Shown one piece after another: positions 12,085-24,800 of a stretch of 64,000 bases of DNA. Origin of the DNA: Saturnia japonica (Eukaryota > Arthropoda > Insecta > Lepidoptera > Saturniidae); contig CM065304.1 in the NCBI GenBank assembly GCA_033032175.1, forward strand, positions 3,720,001 through 3,784,000. Reading direction: 5' to 3'. The translations under genes and the position numbers were made by a program. The first letter of the stretch is position 1, and the number at the start of each line of letters is the position of its first letter. The notes beneath the pieces are model-generated. The model was not told the origin of the DNA. It did no database searches and saw nothing but the letters and a program-made list of their open reading frames with translations.

Positions 12085-13331
12085 TTTTTTTTTTTTTTTA
12101 ACTGACTACACTGTTAGCCTTAGGGGCCCTATCGTCAAACAGAGCCGCTGCAGCTTTTACAGCTTCACCGGACTTGGGGGCGAGCGCTTAGGGCACTCAG
12201 CCGCGAAAGTTTGTGACGACCCGCACGAGGGTGCCAGAGTGGCCGAACCTCGGCTCGGGCGGTCGTCGCGAATGCGAAAAAGTCGCGATCTAACTAATTC
12301 CCTAATCTTATGAGAATTCGAGCTAACTAATATATACTCATATGCACGTTCCCCTCCTCCTGGGAGGAAGGAGTGGACCATGCGTATGTGTATTTGTTAA
12401 TCGGAATGGTTTTTCTACACTAACTAGCGCATTAGTCTAACTAGCGCAAAAAAAGAAAAAAAAGGTCCCTTACAGAACCTATGTACCTGTGTGGTGTGCA
12501 CGTGTGTGTGTTCATACGTGTGTAATGTTGTGTGTGGGTAACTAAGTGTTGCACGTATAGTGTCACTTTGTATCGCGCGGGCGGCTGCCTGACCCAAGGG
12601 CTTCACACCGAGGAACGGACCTAGGCTTGGGTTGCCGCTAGAGAGGGTGGACGTGACGGGTGTGCGGGAGCGAAGTTGACCGCCCGTCCTCTGCGGAGAG
12701 AACGGTGGTTACGCGGGCGTGGGCGGTGGCACGCTCTGTTTGGAGAGACGGTGTCGGCGTAGAACGCGTTAGCTTTTTCGGTTTGGTCGGGCGGGTCAGT
12801 GAATATATTACGCGGCCGGCGTTTTCTCCGGCAGGCTTTGGGGTCGGGAACATAAGAAGCTGCCGCTTTTATTAAGGGATTCGCGTGGTTCGACGCGGTG
12901 TCGAAATACGAGCGAGAAAGGTGTTTGGCATATGCATGTATCGAGGGAAGGTCCATATCTCTATGGAGATCCTCCATACGAACAAACCAGGGGGCACCGG
13001 TAAGGCGGTGAAGAAACTTGTTCTGGATGGCTTGTGAGCGTTCCCAGTTGTAACTTGACATATGTGCGAACGCAACGCAGCTATATGTCATAATCGGACG
13101 GATACACATCTTGTAGAGCGTAAGCTTGTGTCTCGTGGATATTTTGCTTGCAGCACATAACAGAGGATGCAGTCGGGCGAGGGTCCAGGGGGCCTTTTTC
13201 CTAACCAGATTGATGTGGCGTATAAAGGAGAGTCTACTGTCTAGGGTTACACCTAGATATTTGGTCGCCTTTTCCCAGGGGATCGGATTACCGAAGAGTT
13301 CAAGGGGATTGTCCTTGAGTTTTTGCGGTAT
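12085..13331 (-). mobile_element. 5'-truncated jockey-like LINE with target duplication
   Basis: The element lies on minus. Its poly(A) tail is the T-run beginning at 12085 on +. It is flanked by the 11-bp repeat ATGTACATACT at 12074-12084 and 13332-13342, a target-site duplication that fixes both ends. It keeps about 540 bp of 3' UTR and the last part of the reverse-transcriptase ORF. An 84-bp copy of the same 3' end lies at 23161-23244. Confidence 0.85.
12621..13331 (-). pseudogene. C-terminal part of a jockey-like reverse transcriptase
   Basis: The frame is open from the truncated 5' end of the element to the stop at 12621. It begins with the thumb region after the palm: TKYLGVTLDSRLSF, then HKLTLYKMCIRPIMTYSC, NKFLHRLTGAPWFVR and a basic tail. 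These blocks are typical of the C-terminal end of jockey-clade ORF2. The endonuclease and the catalytic YxDD palm are missing because of 5' truncation, so the fragment cannot be active. It would have worked in target-primed reverse transcription of its own RNA. Confidence 0.85.
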
Positions 13332-13342
13332 ATGTACATACT

Positions 13343-13942
13343 ATTTTGGAGGGTTTTATATCTTAATCTCAAAATTTGGGGAATTTGTAGCTTAAGTTAG
13401 TGATTAACCCATTTCATCCAATGGCAACATTTAAAAAATGTCTACCTTTTTCCGTTTTTTCGTGTAGAACGAGCAGCTGTTTGAGGTTTCAAAAGGTTTT
13501 TGGTAAGTGTTTTCATGATATACGTGTGTCAAATAACGGGCGTTTAGCCCCATATCAAAATTGCAAATCCGTTTTAAATAAATCATAAGCCAAAATTGTC
13601 GAAACACTGTGCAATGTAAAGTATGTACACCACATGTTTCTTTATTACAATCTCAGAATACAGAAAAAACCAGAAACCGCGAACGCACATAAAACTGAAG
13701 ATACAAACACCACTCTTAAATAGAGTGGTTTGTCGTTGTTGCAATTAGTCACTCCTTTGTAAGTAGCGCGTCGTGGCGTATTTGTATGGCGTGATAAGGG
13801 GCGAGCCTAAACCGGGCGCAAATTTCAGATTCCGGGCTAATGGAACTTCGGTGAATTAAATATATGAATAATCTAATACTAACGTTCTATTTCAGTATTT
13901 GGCCTTAACACCAGAATTTTCCGAGTTACACATAGAAACGTC
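13343..13942. other. Spacer between LINE and Harbinger 2
   Basis: No gene. The segment at about 13629-13680 (rich in CAGAATACAGAAAAAACC) is found inverted at about 19098-19145, close to an AATAAA. The shared piece could be the end of an LTR or another transcribed repeat. Confidence 0.4.
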
Positions 13943-14304
13943 TAACCGCCGGTTCCTATATCCAAAGAACGATTCGTTTTGCTTACGAACGGTAGTATTT
14001 CCTACCAAGCGTAAGACAAAAGCGTTCCTATAAAAAACGTTCCGTAAGCAAAGTTACCAATGGCCGGCTACGTACGGAAGGGGGGGGGGATACGATTAAC
14101 GGTTGGTAGTGCAAATGTATGGGAATGGCAGTTTGTAGTGTTCCTATAAACATTTTGACACATCACAGAGTTGTTACTACTTACTAGACGTTCGTGATTT
14201 GGTTACGGACCGAAATCGGCCGGTTGACTGATTACCTACTGATTTTTCTTGAGTATTTTACCGTGTTTTCGTTAAAAACATCATAAAACCCAAGTTTTGT
14301 TATA

Positions 14305-15599
14305 ATGGCTGTTATACTGGTACGTAAATAATTTCCTTTAAAATAATTTATAGAAATTATATTATTTATTAAATAGGTATTTTTATAGAAAAAAGCAGTA
14401 TGTATGTATGTACCTACCTATTTCATTAAATTATTAATAATTTTTAGAAAAATAAAAAGTGCATGAACAAGGACGAGGTAGCTTTACTTGTGGACCTAAT
14501 TCAAAGCAATCCAATTTTGACCAGCAAGGAGACGAATGCCACCACAAACAAAACAAAAGAAGAAACAGGGAATTCTTTGACGTGTGTATTTAACGCTAAG
14601 AGTGGCGCTGTTCCTCGGTCCAAGGAACAGTTAAAATTAAAATGGGACAATTTAAAAAAGTCGGCTAGAAAAAAAGCGCAACAAATAAGAATGAATAACC
14701 TAAAGGTAATTTTGCATTACATACAACATCGTAATAAGTATTTCAAATAAAAACATTTTGTATTAAGAATTAGGTGCTTATTTAACTACGTTTATATTTT
14801 AGACTGGTGGTGGTAAGCCAGATTTCATTCCTCCAGATGAGATACTGGAAAAGGTTTCTGGAGTTCTCGGGTCTACCTGTACTGGTTTTACAGTACCTTT
14901 TGGTGATGATGGTGTTGGTTGTAGTCCTGTGCTTGATTTGGACGTAGATGTAATTGACAATAAAATTGAAGAATTTCCTAATACATCTTTAATAGGTATT
15001 GTATTTTGCTTATTAACCTATATTATTTTTTTGTTGTATTTTTTAATGTAATTAATTTCAAATATACCTTCTATTTCATAGAAAAAACAAAGCTCAAACA
15101 AAATGAGGTATGTGAAGACTCTCATAGAAGTGCTGGGCCCTCTAACTATTTTTCAGGATTTCAAATGTCAAAACAACAAACACCAAAAAGAGGTAACATA
15201 CATATACCTAATCATTGTTGCTTAAGATTCTTTATAACTTCCAGTTCAAAGTATTTACATTATTCAACATATTAACACATAACGAACTACAATGTTATTC
15301 CTATTTTGTTATACAATTGAATATCCAATCTAATACCCTTACCTAACAGTAAAAAAATAAATTTGTACACAGATGTGTAGCTGGGTCTCATTGTTTTGTG
15401 TAAATATAAGGTATAAGGTTATAATATTTCAGGTAAAAGGAATGCAGACTTCGAATCTCGAGTAGCTCGTAACTTAGCTATAACAAATTATTATAATACC
15501 AAGAAAGAAAAATTGGATTTAGAAATTAAAATTTTAAAATTAGAATTAGAAGAAAAAGAAAAAAATATTTTTAGTAAATTTTCTATTAACAAGGCTTAG
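14305..15599 (+). CDS. Harbinger Myb/SANT-like partner protein, five exons
   Basis: This is a DNA-binding helper of the transposase. Exons: 14305-14319, 14448-14705, 14803-14995, 15082-15192 and 15433-15599. All introns are GT-AG with matching phases. The total is 744 nt, 247 aa. Residues about 10-90 form the trihelix/Myb_DNA-bind_5 domain: KCMNKDEVALLVDLI, FNAKSG, then KEQLKLKWDNLKKSARKKA with its conserved Trp. An acidic middle follows (DLDVDVIDNKIEEF). The C-terminus is a charged coiled coil (KEKLDLEIKILKLELEEKEK), the usual tail of this family. The 15-nt first exon (MAVIL) is a model choice; the ATG at 14463 within exon 2 is an alternative start. Unlike the partner gene of Harbinger 1, it is fully open. 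Confidence 0.8.
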
Positions 15600-16371
15600 A
15601 GATAGCACAATAGTAAGAAATATGATACAAATATCTTGTAACTGTAATAAACTCGTTATCTATACTAATATTATAAAGCGGAAAAGTTTTTTGTATGTAT
15701 AAAAACGGTAATATCTGGAACTCCCAGTCGGATTTGAAAAATATTTTTTTTATATGATAGCCAGACCAAGCTATAAGATTAGGCTACAACCCTCAGATAT
15801 TTGGCGTAATCGTTAATGATACGGAAATACAATGTTCTATAATAATATTGGTCATTAGTATATCTAAAAAAAAGTCAGCGATAGTATATGCCTATCTCTT
15901 ATACATAAGCCAAAATAGGTATTTTGTGAAAAAGAATTGTTGAAAAATAAAAAGTAATTTATAGGCATTATTTTTAGTCATGGCATATTAATCCTTACAA
16001 ACAAAAGTTACTTCATCATAAATATGAAGTTAAACTTTGTCCTTGCGGGAAGTGATGTTCTGTGATTATGAAGGGCTGGGCTGCACAGGTGTGTTAGTGA
16101 TGTTTGTCTTATAAAATTATAATTAAACAGCTAGTATATTACAAAATCATTATTATTAGAAAGTTAGTCATAGTAATCTAAATATGTTTATTTTAGTAAG
16201 TAGTACTGTATTGTGAATTTTTAGGTTTAAAAATTGTAGTAGTATTAGTCTAATTACTATAGTTACTACAGTGCCATAACAAAATACATTATTCATTTAA
16301 TAAAGTTTATTCCAATATACATATTTTAATATAATGATTTTTATTCTACTCTGCAGATTCTTATTATTCAT

Positions 16372-17881
16372 CTAAGCATTAAAAAAATTTGAAATCAATG
16401 TTGCTCTCTCAGTATAATTATTATCTTCAGCATGAGTTTCAACAGGAACTACCTCTTCAGTAGGAATTTCCACCTCTGGAGGTATGTCATCTAAATTGTT
16501 TTGCCTACAAATATTATGCAACACAGCAGTTGCTATGATTACTGCATTGGCTCTTAATAGGCTCAAACGCAAAGTCAGTGATACCACTGGAAATCTACTC
16601 TTCCACACACCAAAACATCTAAAACAAAATAAATTAATTGAAGATCAGTTTATAAATTTTGAAATACATAATTATTTCTTATGCTATTATTCAAACTTTG
16701 GGATAAACATGCCTTTCAATGCAGTTCCTTGTTTGAATATGGGCTTCATTATAAAGTTGTTCACTCCTAGTTTGAGGGTTTAATATGGGGGTTAACAAGT
16801 AAGGTTTTAAGGGATAAGCGCTGTCTCCAAGTAACCATCTGTTGCCATACAAACCACTTTCACACTGAGCTGAAAAAAGTATAATAACTATTTGGTAATT
16901 GGATTCCAATATTTACAGAAATAATCTTTATATTATGTAAATTTAAGAAATTATCTATAACATTACCTCTTAGTACTGAGTTATTAAATACAGTAGCATC
17001 ATGAGCTGAAACCGGCCAACGGGCTACTACGTTCATGAAAAATAACTGAGCATTGCATACTGCTTGCACATTTAAAGAAAAATAACCTTTACGATTTCTA
17101 AACTCCTCTCCCATGTCTGAACCTATGAAAAATGAATAAGTTTAATTATATTACTTGATTAATTATGAAGGTATATACCTATCTATTTTAAAAGTGATGT
17201 TAAGATAATATTAACTTACATGGTGATTGAATTCTAATGTGTGTACCATCAACTGGACCGAGAACTCTAGGAAATCCAGCAATTCCATAAAAATCTGGTT
17301 CTGTGTTGCTATGTATATAAATATACTTGCTGTGTAGTTGTGCTATAGCATAACTGACATCTCTTACTATGCGGCAAGCCGAAGCTTTTGAGACCCCAAC
17401 AAAGTCAGCCACTGACAATAACATTGTGCCCAACGCATAAAATCTTAATGTCAATAGTAGCTGGTGCAGTGGAGGAATAGCATGATTCCTGAAAAAAAAT
17501 TTTTACTTACATACTTAGGTAGTTTAAAGTTATCCTGATTATAAACAGATGCATTTATGTAACTTGTTTATGTTTAAAATGAATATTTTGAAGAAAGAGA
17601 AAATGATGTACAAACCTGGATCCCTTCACTCTTAAATAAGGATATATTTCCTTCAGGATATGTTGGACAGATGACTTATCCAGACGAAATCTGACTTGAA
17701 ATTCATAATAATTTAGGGTATTGAAATGATCAATCCTTGTTTTGTAATTTCGTCGAATAACACCACGTTCTTCATCACATCTCGAGTCGCTCCAGTCCGA
17801 TAACATTTGTAAATCACTCAACTCACTATCTGAAGTATTTAAACTAGACATTGCAAAATAATAAAATAAATTTATGTTCAC
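16372..17881 (-). CDS. Harbinger transposase (HARBI1-like), five exons, one GC-AG intron
   Basis: This is the DDE transposase of Harbinger 2. Exons on minus: 17881-17616, 17488-17220, 17122-16967, 16869-16713 and 16618-16372. They give 1095 nt, 364 aa; an internal Met at 17851 would give 354 aa. Catalytic residues: Asp in GPVDGTHIRI, Asp in LGDSAYPLKPYLL, and Glu in NCIER joined across an intron to CFGVWKSRF. HTH-like helices precede them (SVADFVGVSKASACRIV). Every splice site is GT-AG except the intron between exons 4 and 5, which must use GC (AAAG|GCATGT) to keep the IER-CFG junction in frame. The tail is acidic (PPEVEIPTEEVVPVE). No stop or frameshift is seen, so the copy may be functional. 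Confidence 0.82.
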
Positions 17882-18694
17882 AAAATCTGTTTATAGTTTT
17901 TTATAAAGAAACTATCAGGACTCGGCTCAGGTATTTGCGTTGCGTTTGTGACGTTTGCGTTAAACATTGTTCACAACAAACAGTTGCGTTTTGTTAAAAT
18001 TAGCACGTACGTCTAAAACTTTTTTTTTAATTGAAATAAATTATATTTTCGACAAAAAGAAAGAATATATAATTAAAGTAAGTAAATTTGTTAAATACAA
18101 TTACCAATACTTTATTGAATATAAAAATATACTACAGTTTTTATTTGAATTCAAAATAAACTTGTCTGTAATAACGAAACGCAGCGAACGCCGAAGAGGG
18201 CTTCGGTAGGCGGATAACGGATAACCGTCCGTCGTTCGTAGCAGACGTAAAAAGTTATAGGAACGTCTGTAACGGCTCGTTGCGGTAAATGCAAAAACGA
18301 ATGGTAGCGCATGTACAACGACGACTCGTTGATTATAGGAACCGGGCATTAACCTTCGACATCGGACAATGTGCGTACCCACCTATGATAATAATGTTTT
18401 TTTTTAAATAATATTGAAAGGCAAACAAGGCACTTAATCGATATACTTAGTTACAAGTAAACTAATGTAGTAAATAAACACAAGTAGTAACAGTAAGAAA
18501 TGTAAAATAAATTAAGTAAGGCCCTTGGACATTTGCAAGCTCAGGCACAAAGTGCTATTTATTACTAATGCGTTTCCATCCGTGAGGACTGAAATGCCAT
18601 GCCTTGTACGGCAGAAATATTCTGTATTTAATTAAAGTTTTTGTTAATCTATTACATGATACAACAACATACAACTTAAGGCTTTTCATTTCAG

Positions 18695-18940
18695 GTTACA
18701 CAACCACAATCTCCTGCGCGATCGAACTCGAGATCGGTGATGTCAATATTTCTGATTTGGAATCTGTTTGATACGCCGAGAAAGGTCAAACTTAAATCTC
18801 AATTACGACGAAAACAATTATTTTGTGAACAACATGTTCGACGAATGAAAACATTACAACAAAAATACAACAGACTTGCCAAGAAGTACGAATCTTTAAA
18901 AAGTATATTAAAAAAATTAATAAGCAATCCATGTAAATAA
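18695..18940 (+). pseudogene. THAP/P-element-type coiled-coil tail, isolated last exon
   Basis: After an acceptor (TTTCAG, 18689-18694) the frame runs to a stop at 18938-18940. It contains DTPRKVKLKSQLRRKQ followed by a basic coiled coil with LQQKYNRLAKKYESLK. This is the pattern found after the THAP zinc finger in THAP-domain proteins and P-element-like transposases. No THAP finger or catalytic exons are visible upstream, where Harbinger 2 now lies. It is probably a remnant, but a real terminal exon of a split gene is possible. Confidence 0.4.
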
Positions 18941-19184
18941 ATAAATATTTTTTAATAAATATCTTTTCTTTAGTGTTATAAGACTACCCCAAAAAGTGAG
19001 AAACCGCTCCCGAGCTAGCAATATTATGCGTATGGGAAGTGGGGTGGTGCGGGACGTACGTATTGTTTTTGGACACAGTGCAGCGTATGTAATTATTCTC
19101 GAACGCGGCTTCTGGTTTGTTCTGTATTCTGAGATTACAATAAATATATTACCATCCTCATGAAATAAAATTCAACACCAGGGG

Positions 19185-19600
19185 CATTCATTTTGCCGAC
19201 CTTTTTCAACCGTATTTCAATGCCTTTTCATAACCCTGAAGGAAAACCATGTTGGGTAACCCATTCCACAACCCTAGCGTATGTGACAGAAAGGTACTAG
19301 AGAACTTTACTGTTATCGCGTTTTAGAGTGGTGATGAGCAGCCAGCCAACAGCGGAAGGTCCGAGTTTGGGTGTTTGGGGGCTCAATACCAAAAAGTTTT
19401 TCAGTTTTCTAATGTAACTACTCATGTACTAATTAATTTCTTCGAACACTGCGTCCTTAAACGTGGATTCGAATTTCTACAACAAGCCTGAGCTCTTAAT
19501 GAAGGCAAATAACGCGATGAAGCCATAGCATAAATAGCCCGCCTCTTAAGCGGAACCACAACCATGATGGTCATGGAAAAAAATGAGTTATGAGTTTCGA
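19185..19600 (-). pseudogene. LINE 3' fragment (copy 1; copy 2 at 24715-25043)
   Basis: It is nearly identical over about 300 bp to 24715-25043 and also reads on minus. The decayed frame contains ASSRYLPSLRAQACCR and, at the other end, LGLWNGLPNMVF, which resembles the C-terminal WN-LP tail of jockey/CR1-type reverse transcriptases. Frames are interrupted, so it is a fossil. Confidence 0.5.
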
Positions 19601-19619
19601 CGACCATTTCGGTCTTTTC

Positions 19620-21754
19620 ACAGTTGCTTGTCTTTGGACGCTTAGTGTATTCATACTAATATTACTATCACTTACAAACATATTTATTATTAAAGCTAAA
19701 GACAAGGACAAAATGTTAAGGCCAAAATAAAACGTCATACTGACGCCATTATATTCGTAGTTCAGTCGTTGCTAACCGCTGGAAGTGGCGAGTGATTGTT
19801 GTTTTAAAATTGACTATTTCGGTGTTTGTGTTTTTTTTTGTGCGGAAAAATATTACAAAGAAATGAATAGGTATGTACTAAATCATTGTAAGATAATACA
19901 TTTCAAATTTGAGAAGTTTTTAGTTCATTTTTCGTCAAATTCCCACACCAAGTCGAGTTGTAACCTAAAATTTTTTCCAGTTTTTTTTAATAAATTTAAT
20001 AAAGTAGCTACATTTACAGTAGGAATATGATTAATATCTATAGTATAACTAATCATTAACGTAATAAAAGTGTCAATTCGTTACATTCTTTCCCTATTTC
20101 ACAAAAAACGCGCATTTTTAACGGTCGAAAAGCACTTGACGCTTGTTCAACGGTTCTGTCAAACATATGATGGCGATCGTGTTGGGTAAGATGGAAACGG
20201 TTTTCAAGTTAATAATTATTGTTGATATTTTGTGATTGTTTTTTTTTTAATTCTTATTTTTAATGCTAATAATATCTGATATCACTATTAATTTACATGT
20301 ATTTTATTATAAATAAAAGACTTTCAAGTTCATAATTATTGTTGATATTGTATATTTCTTGTAAAAGGTTTATCTATACTTTTCCTACTCGCCGGCAAGT
20401 TTAGGTATGTAAACCAAGTGCATTTCGGCAAAAAATGTGAACGTTTAGCGTCGATTTATGAAATGTTCTTGGAAGATAACATGGTATTATATTTTATAAT
20501 TCTGTTAGTAAATGTAATGTAAATTGAAAATAAAAAGTTTTTTTCACAAAATAATGAGTAGAACTTACTCTAAACTAGTAATGTTCGAACATACCTTTTT
20601 TCTATAGATTTTAACGTCTTTGTTTATGTTGCATGTAAATAAAAAACTATACACTTTTACAGTGCTAAGCTTTTATGAGCCATTGTTTATGAACCCGACT
20701 TTAAAATAAACACTTGACAAAGGGCTTCCGACCGTCGTTGTTCTCGGAATTTAATTTTAAACCTTTGTTTATTTTACTGCGCTTGACCTTGGGGTCCCTT
20801 GAGAGTGTTATCTTTCGAATGTAATAATATAAAAAATTGCTACGAGAGGTGCAGGCATTTAATTTTATGTTATAGTTAAAGTATTTGTAATGTTAATAAA
20901 ATAAATATTTGTGACATTAATTATTTTTTTTTAAATTATTGGAATTTTTTTATGCAATCCTAACAAATATTCTCATATCTTATTTTTAGTGTAGGTTTAC
21001 AAAATAAATGAAACACATATCAGTTTAAATTGTTTATTTATCAGTTAAATCAGTTCATAAAGGATAGACAAACTATAGTTTTATATATAGGTACTAAACA
21101 AAATTATTGCTAAATAATTTAATTACTCCATGCCCACGAACTGTAGCGTTTCGCGGGACCCCCTTGGCGCTTAACCCTTTTTTTTTCAAAATGGCGCGTG
21201 CCGCCTAAGAGGCTATAAATAAAATTAAATATTTAACTAATCTACGTTCGTATAGGTACACTTAGTTCAATTATATCCACGAGATGGGGACACTCAAATT
21301 AAAGTATATTTTGACATACCCATTTATTTCCGTATATTCATATTAATCCATGGCTATGACTGCTGAAACTGCTAAAAGTAATTTGGTCTCTAAGTGTTAG
21401 TTGTTTGTTTGAAATATGATTAAATAAAAATGTTGAATTAATTTGTTGGGAAATAGAATGAATTCAAACAAAACAAGTAATTCCGCAGTGTTCCATGTCC
21501 AATAAAAATATGTTTGTCTCAAAAACAGGTGTGTTTAGAGTATTTCATGGAGTATATTATTTTCTCTTGTTTTGTTTTGTGTTTATCTGAAATTGTAAGG
21601 GTTTTAAAGATGGTATACCTAATTATAACACAAAATATTCCAAGGTTACATGTACTCACAAATTGTATGTTTATCAATTATAACTGAATTTATAGTATGT
21701 TTTAAAACTAGTCTGCTATTACATATTATTTTTTCTACTAGAAATTAAGCAAGA
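19620..21754. other. MSL3: Upstream region of MSL3, AT-rich
   Basis: No coding region recognised. The MSL3 start codon is preceded at 21741 by an acceptor-like CTACTAG, so a 5' UTR exon further upstream is likely. A possible donor is the GGGTAAGATGG near 20184, next to a CpG-containing patch. This is inference only. Confidence 0.35.
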
Positions 21755-21856
21755 ATGGGGTCCACGAGAGGCATACAATACAAATTTGCTGAGGGTGAAC
21801 GTGTTTTGTGTTATGAGCCTGATCCCACAAATGCCAAAATTCTTTACGACTCAAAG
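21755..21856 (+). CDS. MSL3: MSL3 exon 1 (chromo barrel, first half)
   Basis: Encodes 34 aa from the Met: GSTRGIQYKFAEGERVLCYE and PDPTNAKILYDSK. It ends in phase 0 at a GTAAGG donor. The FAEGERVLCYEPD block is diagnostic of the MSL3/MRG15 chromo barrel and DPTNAKILYD favours MSL3. Confidence 0.93.
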
Positions 21857-24800
21857 GTAAGGACAAATAATAAATGGTTCCAAAATTAGTTTATGTAATC
21901 TAAAAAAATGTTAACTTAAATTATTGGCGGGAATGCAAATAAAACATACTACATAATTTAAAAAATTCTTAGATTCATAATTTATCAAACACCTCAAGTT
22001 ATAAATAAAACTTTATAGTATTTTTATTAACATTAGAATTTCCGTACACTAAATAAATTATAAAACAAATTATTTAAAATGCAATAAAATATTATATATC
22101 ATCTGATAACTGCAGCTGCAACTAAATGTCATAACTATTAGAACTTCCAAGAAACTCCACCTGTTTTATAATAAATTGATTACCATAATTCATGGGTGGC
22201 ACCAGGATTACTTTCACCCCTGTGCATCATCATCTACACACTACACTATTAACTAATAAAATATAATTTATAGATAATTACACATGTATTGTACAAATTT
22301 GGACAGCAATCTAGACACCTTAAGTTTTTATTCAAACAGTAACTAAATAAAAAAAAAATTCTTATCCTATTCTATGTACTTTCTTTCTGGGCAGATGGGT
22401 GTAAGTGCGCCCCCTTGCAACCTGCTCCTAGCGCTTATGTCATAATTACCACTCTTGAGCTACATTGATTTATTTTTATGAAGTATATAGTTTTTTAAGT
22501 GCATGGATGCATGTAATGAAAAAAAATCTTATTTATTTATAAGGGAATTACTACAGTTAGATCATAGGTTATAGTTTTTTTTTTAATAGCTCATCACATT
22601 GACGGCACCATCCCTGATTGTAAGCACAGTACAATCCAAACACTATGGCAACCACGGAGAGATCTAAATCCAACAATTGTCAATTTGAAACAGTATTATT
22701 GAATTACTAATTATCTAGTCACCCACAGCATGAATCAAATTATTTAAGTTAAAAGTAATTATTACAATATGTGCATTATTACAAAAACAAATATGAAAGC
22801 ACACAAGTTCAAATAAAAACATTAAAAATGTGATTGGCAAGTTATCATATTTAAGAAATAATTGTACATTGCTAAATTTCTATTATTAATATTAATTTAT
22901 AAATAAACAAACAAGTTGAGTAATCAGATAGTAGATAATTTATCATTTTATTTTTCTTAATCCATTCAATACTGACTTAAGACTTAAGTTTAAAATATTT
23001 TTGTTGGGCGGCTTGAATCAAATTCTTGCATCATATTTAAATCGTTAAACCAGATATAAGATTGACAGTTGTATACATTTTGACACAACTAAACTGAATT
23101 TAACTTTTTGGTGCAAGTTACCTTAAGTATACATTTTTATTTCATAATACTTAATTTAAGTTTTTTTTTTTAAATATCTGACTACACTGTTAGCCTTAGG
23201 GACCCTGAAGCCGCTGCGGCTTTTACAGCTTCACCGAACTTGGGAATTTAAGATTATTTATTAATATAATATTTATACCTAGGCATAGTCAGGTATGGGC
23301 ATGGTGGCAGCTGCCCATCTCCCTGTCCCTAGCAAGGTGTTAGCAAATGTTTCTTCTAGGCATTTGAGCAGGCTATCATTATGGCTATGATTGTCGATGA
23401 AATCTATCACCAATGGTCTATTTTGTTTTTGGTTTGTGCTATACTTACTAATGAGTGCTGTAGATTCATATTGCCTAATAAAGAAAAAAAACTACATTCG
23501 TTTTCCACCAGCTGTCTCCCCCTTGCTAAAACCCTGGCTATGGCCATACATGTATAGGTGTGCCCTACGAGAAAATAAAGAAATGGAAATAGTTTATGTG
23601 ATATTTGTAGAAGAATTCAATTTTGTCTTACTATATTATAAAACAGAGCCGCGTCTTTCTATCTGAACGCGAATAGGTAAAAAATCATGCTGACTGAGAG
23701 CTTAATTGGCGTGCGCCGCGTAAACCAATAGAGTTATATATATTGCGTAATTAGACATAATGTAGACATAAGTTATGCTCTGCTACTTTGCGTTGCTAGT
23801 AAACAAATAAAAAAAAAATAATAATAATATATATATATATATAGCTTATCATTTTTGTTAATGTATGTTAACTGAAATGTAACTGTAAACTGAAATTATC
23901 CAGGTGCTGAAAGTGATAGAAAGTAAAGATAAGCGTGGTCAGCGCACTGTTGAATACCTAATACATTTTCAAGGATGGAATTCATCATGGGACCGCTGTG
24001 TTAGTGAAGATTTTGTATTAAAGGATACAGAGGAAAATAGAAAACTGCAACGTGATCTGGCTGAGAAATCACAACTCCAACTGTAATTTTATGTTTTTTA
24101 ACTATTTAAAATAAGCAATAACAAACGAAAGCAATGATTGCTTAGTAGTAGCGTCAACAGATATTGTGACGTGAGTTTGATTCTCTGCAATGAACCTGAA
24201 CTTTCTGTGAAAGAAAACATTATGATGTAACCATAGCATGCTGGTAAGGTATTTTTTAAATACCCGCCTAGCTAGCTACCACCCTTAAGTGAATGTCTGT
24301 TCTTGTAGCTGCACTTTAGAGCAAGTCTACTAGGCTTGCGTGGTACACCTTTGAGCAAATATTCTTAAATGCACATCCACCTCATTTGAGTATGTCAAAT
24401 CTTTTCATTAGAAGTAAGAACTGTGTGCAGTAGTATGAAGAAACCTAACAAATAACTAATTGTATATTTTGAATTAGTGATGATTAATTGTAAAATGTAA
24501 TTTAATTTTTCTTAAATTATTTTAATTTTTTATTTCAACAGTGGATCTTATTTATACCGTCGTGAGCGTAAGAAGAATCCAAGTAATAGCAGTCGGGCAG
24601 GTCCTTCTAAGCGTCAACGCCATGAAATTAGTGATGATGATTCATCAACAAGTACTCAGTCAGATGGTATGGATTATAAAATTAAGCCATTAAATAATTC
24701 TCTTTTAATGACAAAGGGCGCATGCCTTTTCATAACCCTGAAGGAAAACCATGTTGGGTAACCCATTCCACAACCCTAGCGTATGTGACAGGAAGGTACT

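Larger units (their letters stand above)
13946..18349. mobile_element. Harbinger-type DNA transposon 2, complete
   Basis: Both ends carry the inverted block CCGGTTCCTATA (from 13949 and ending near 18345). They are flanked by TAA at 13943-13945 and 18350-18352, the classic Harbinger target duplication. Length 4404 bp. It carries a Myb-like gene on + and a transposase on -, converging, with about 770 bp between their stops. The proteins differ clearly from those of Harbinger 1, so this is another family and not a duplicate. The middle spacer contains a common lepidopteran short-repeat fragment near 15670-15800. Confidence 0.85.

Noticed and set aside
23391..23666. 91-codon + frame in MSL3 intron 1
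   Set aside because: No splice phase fits MSL3 and no domain is visible; exons 1 and 2 join perfectly without it.
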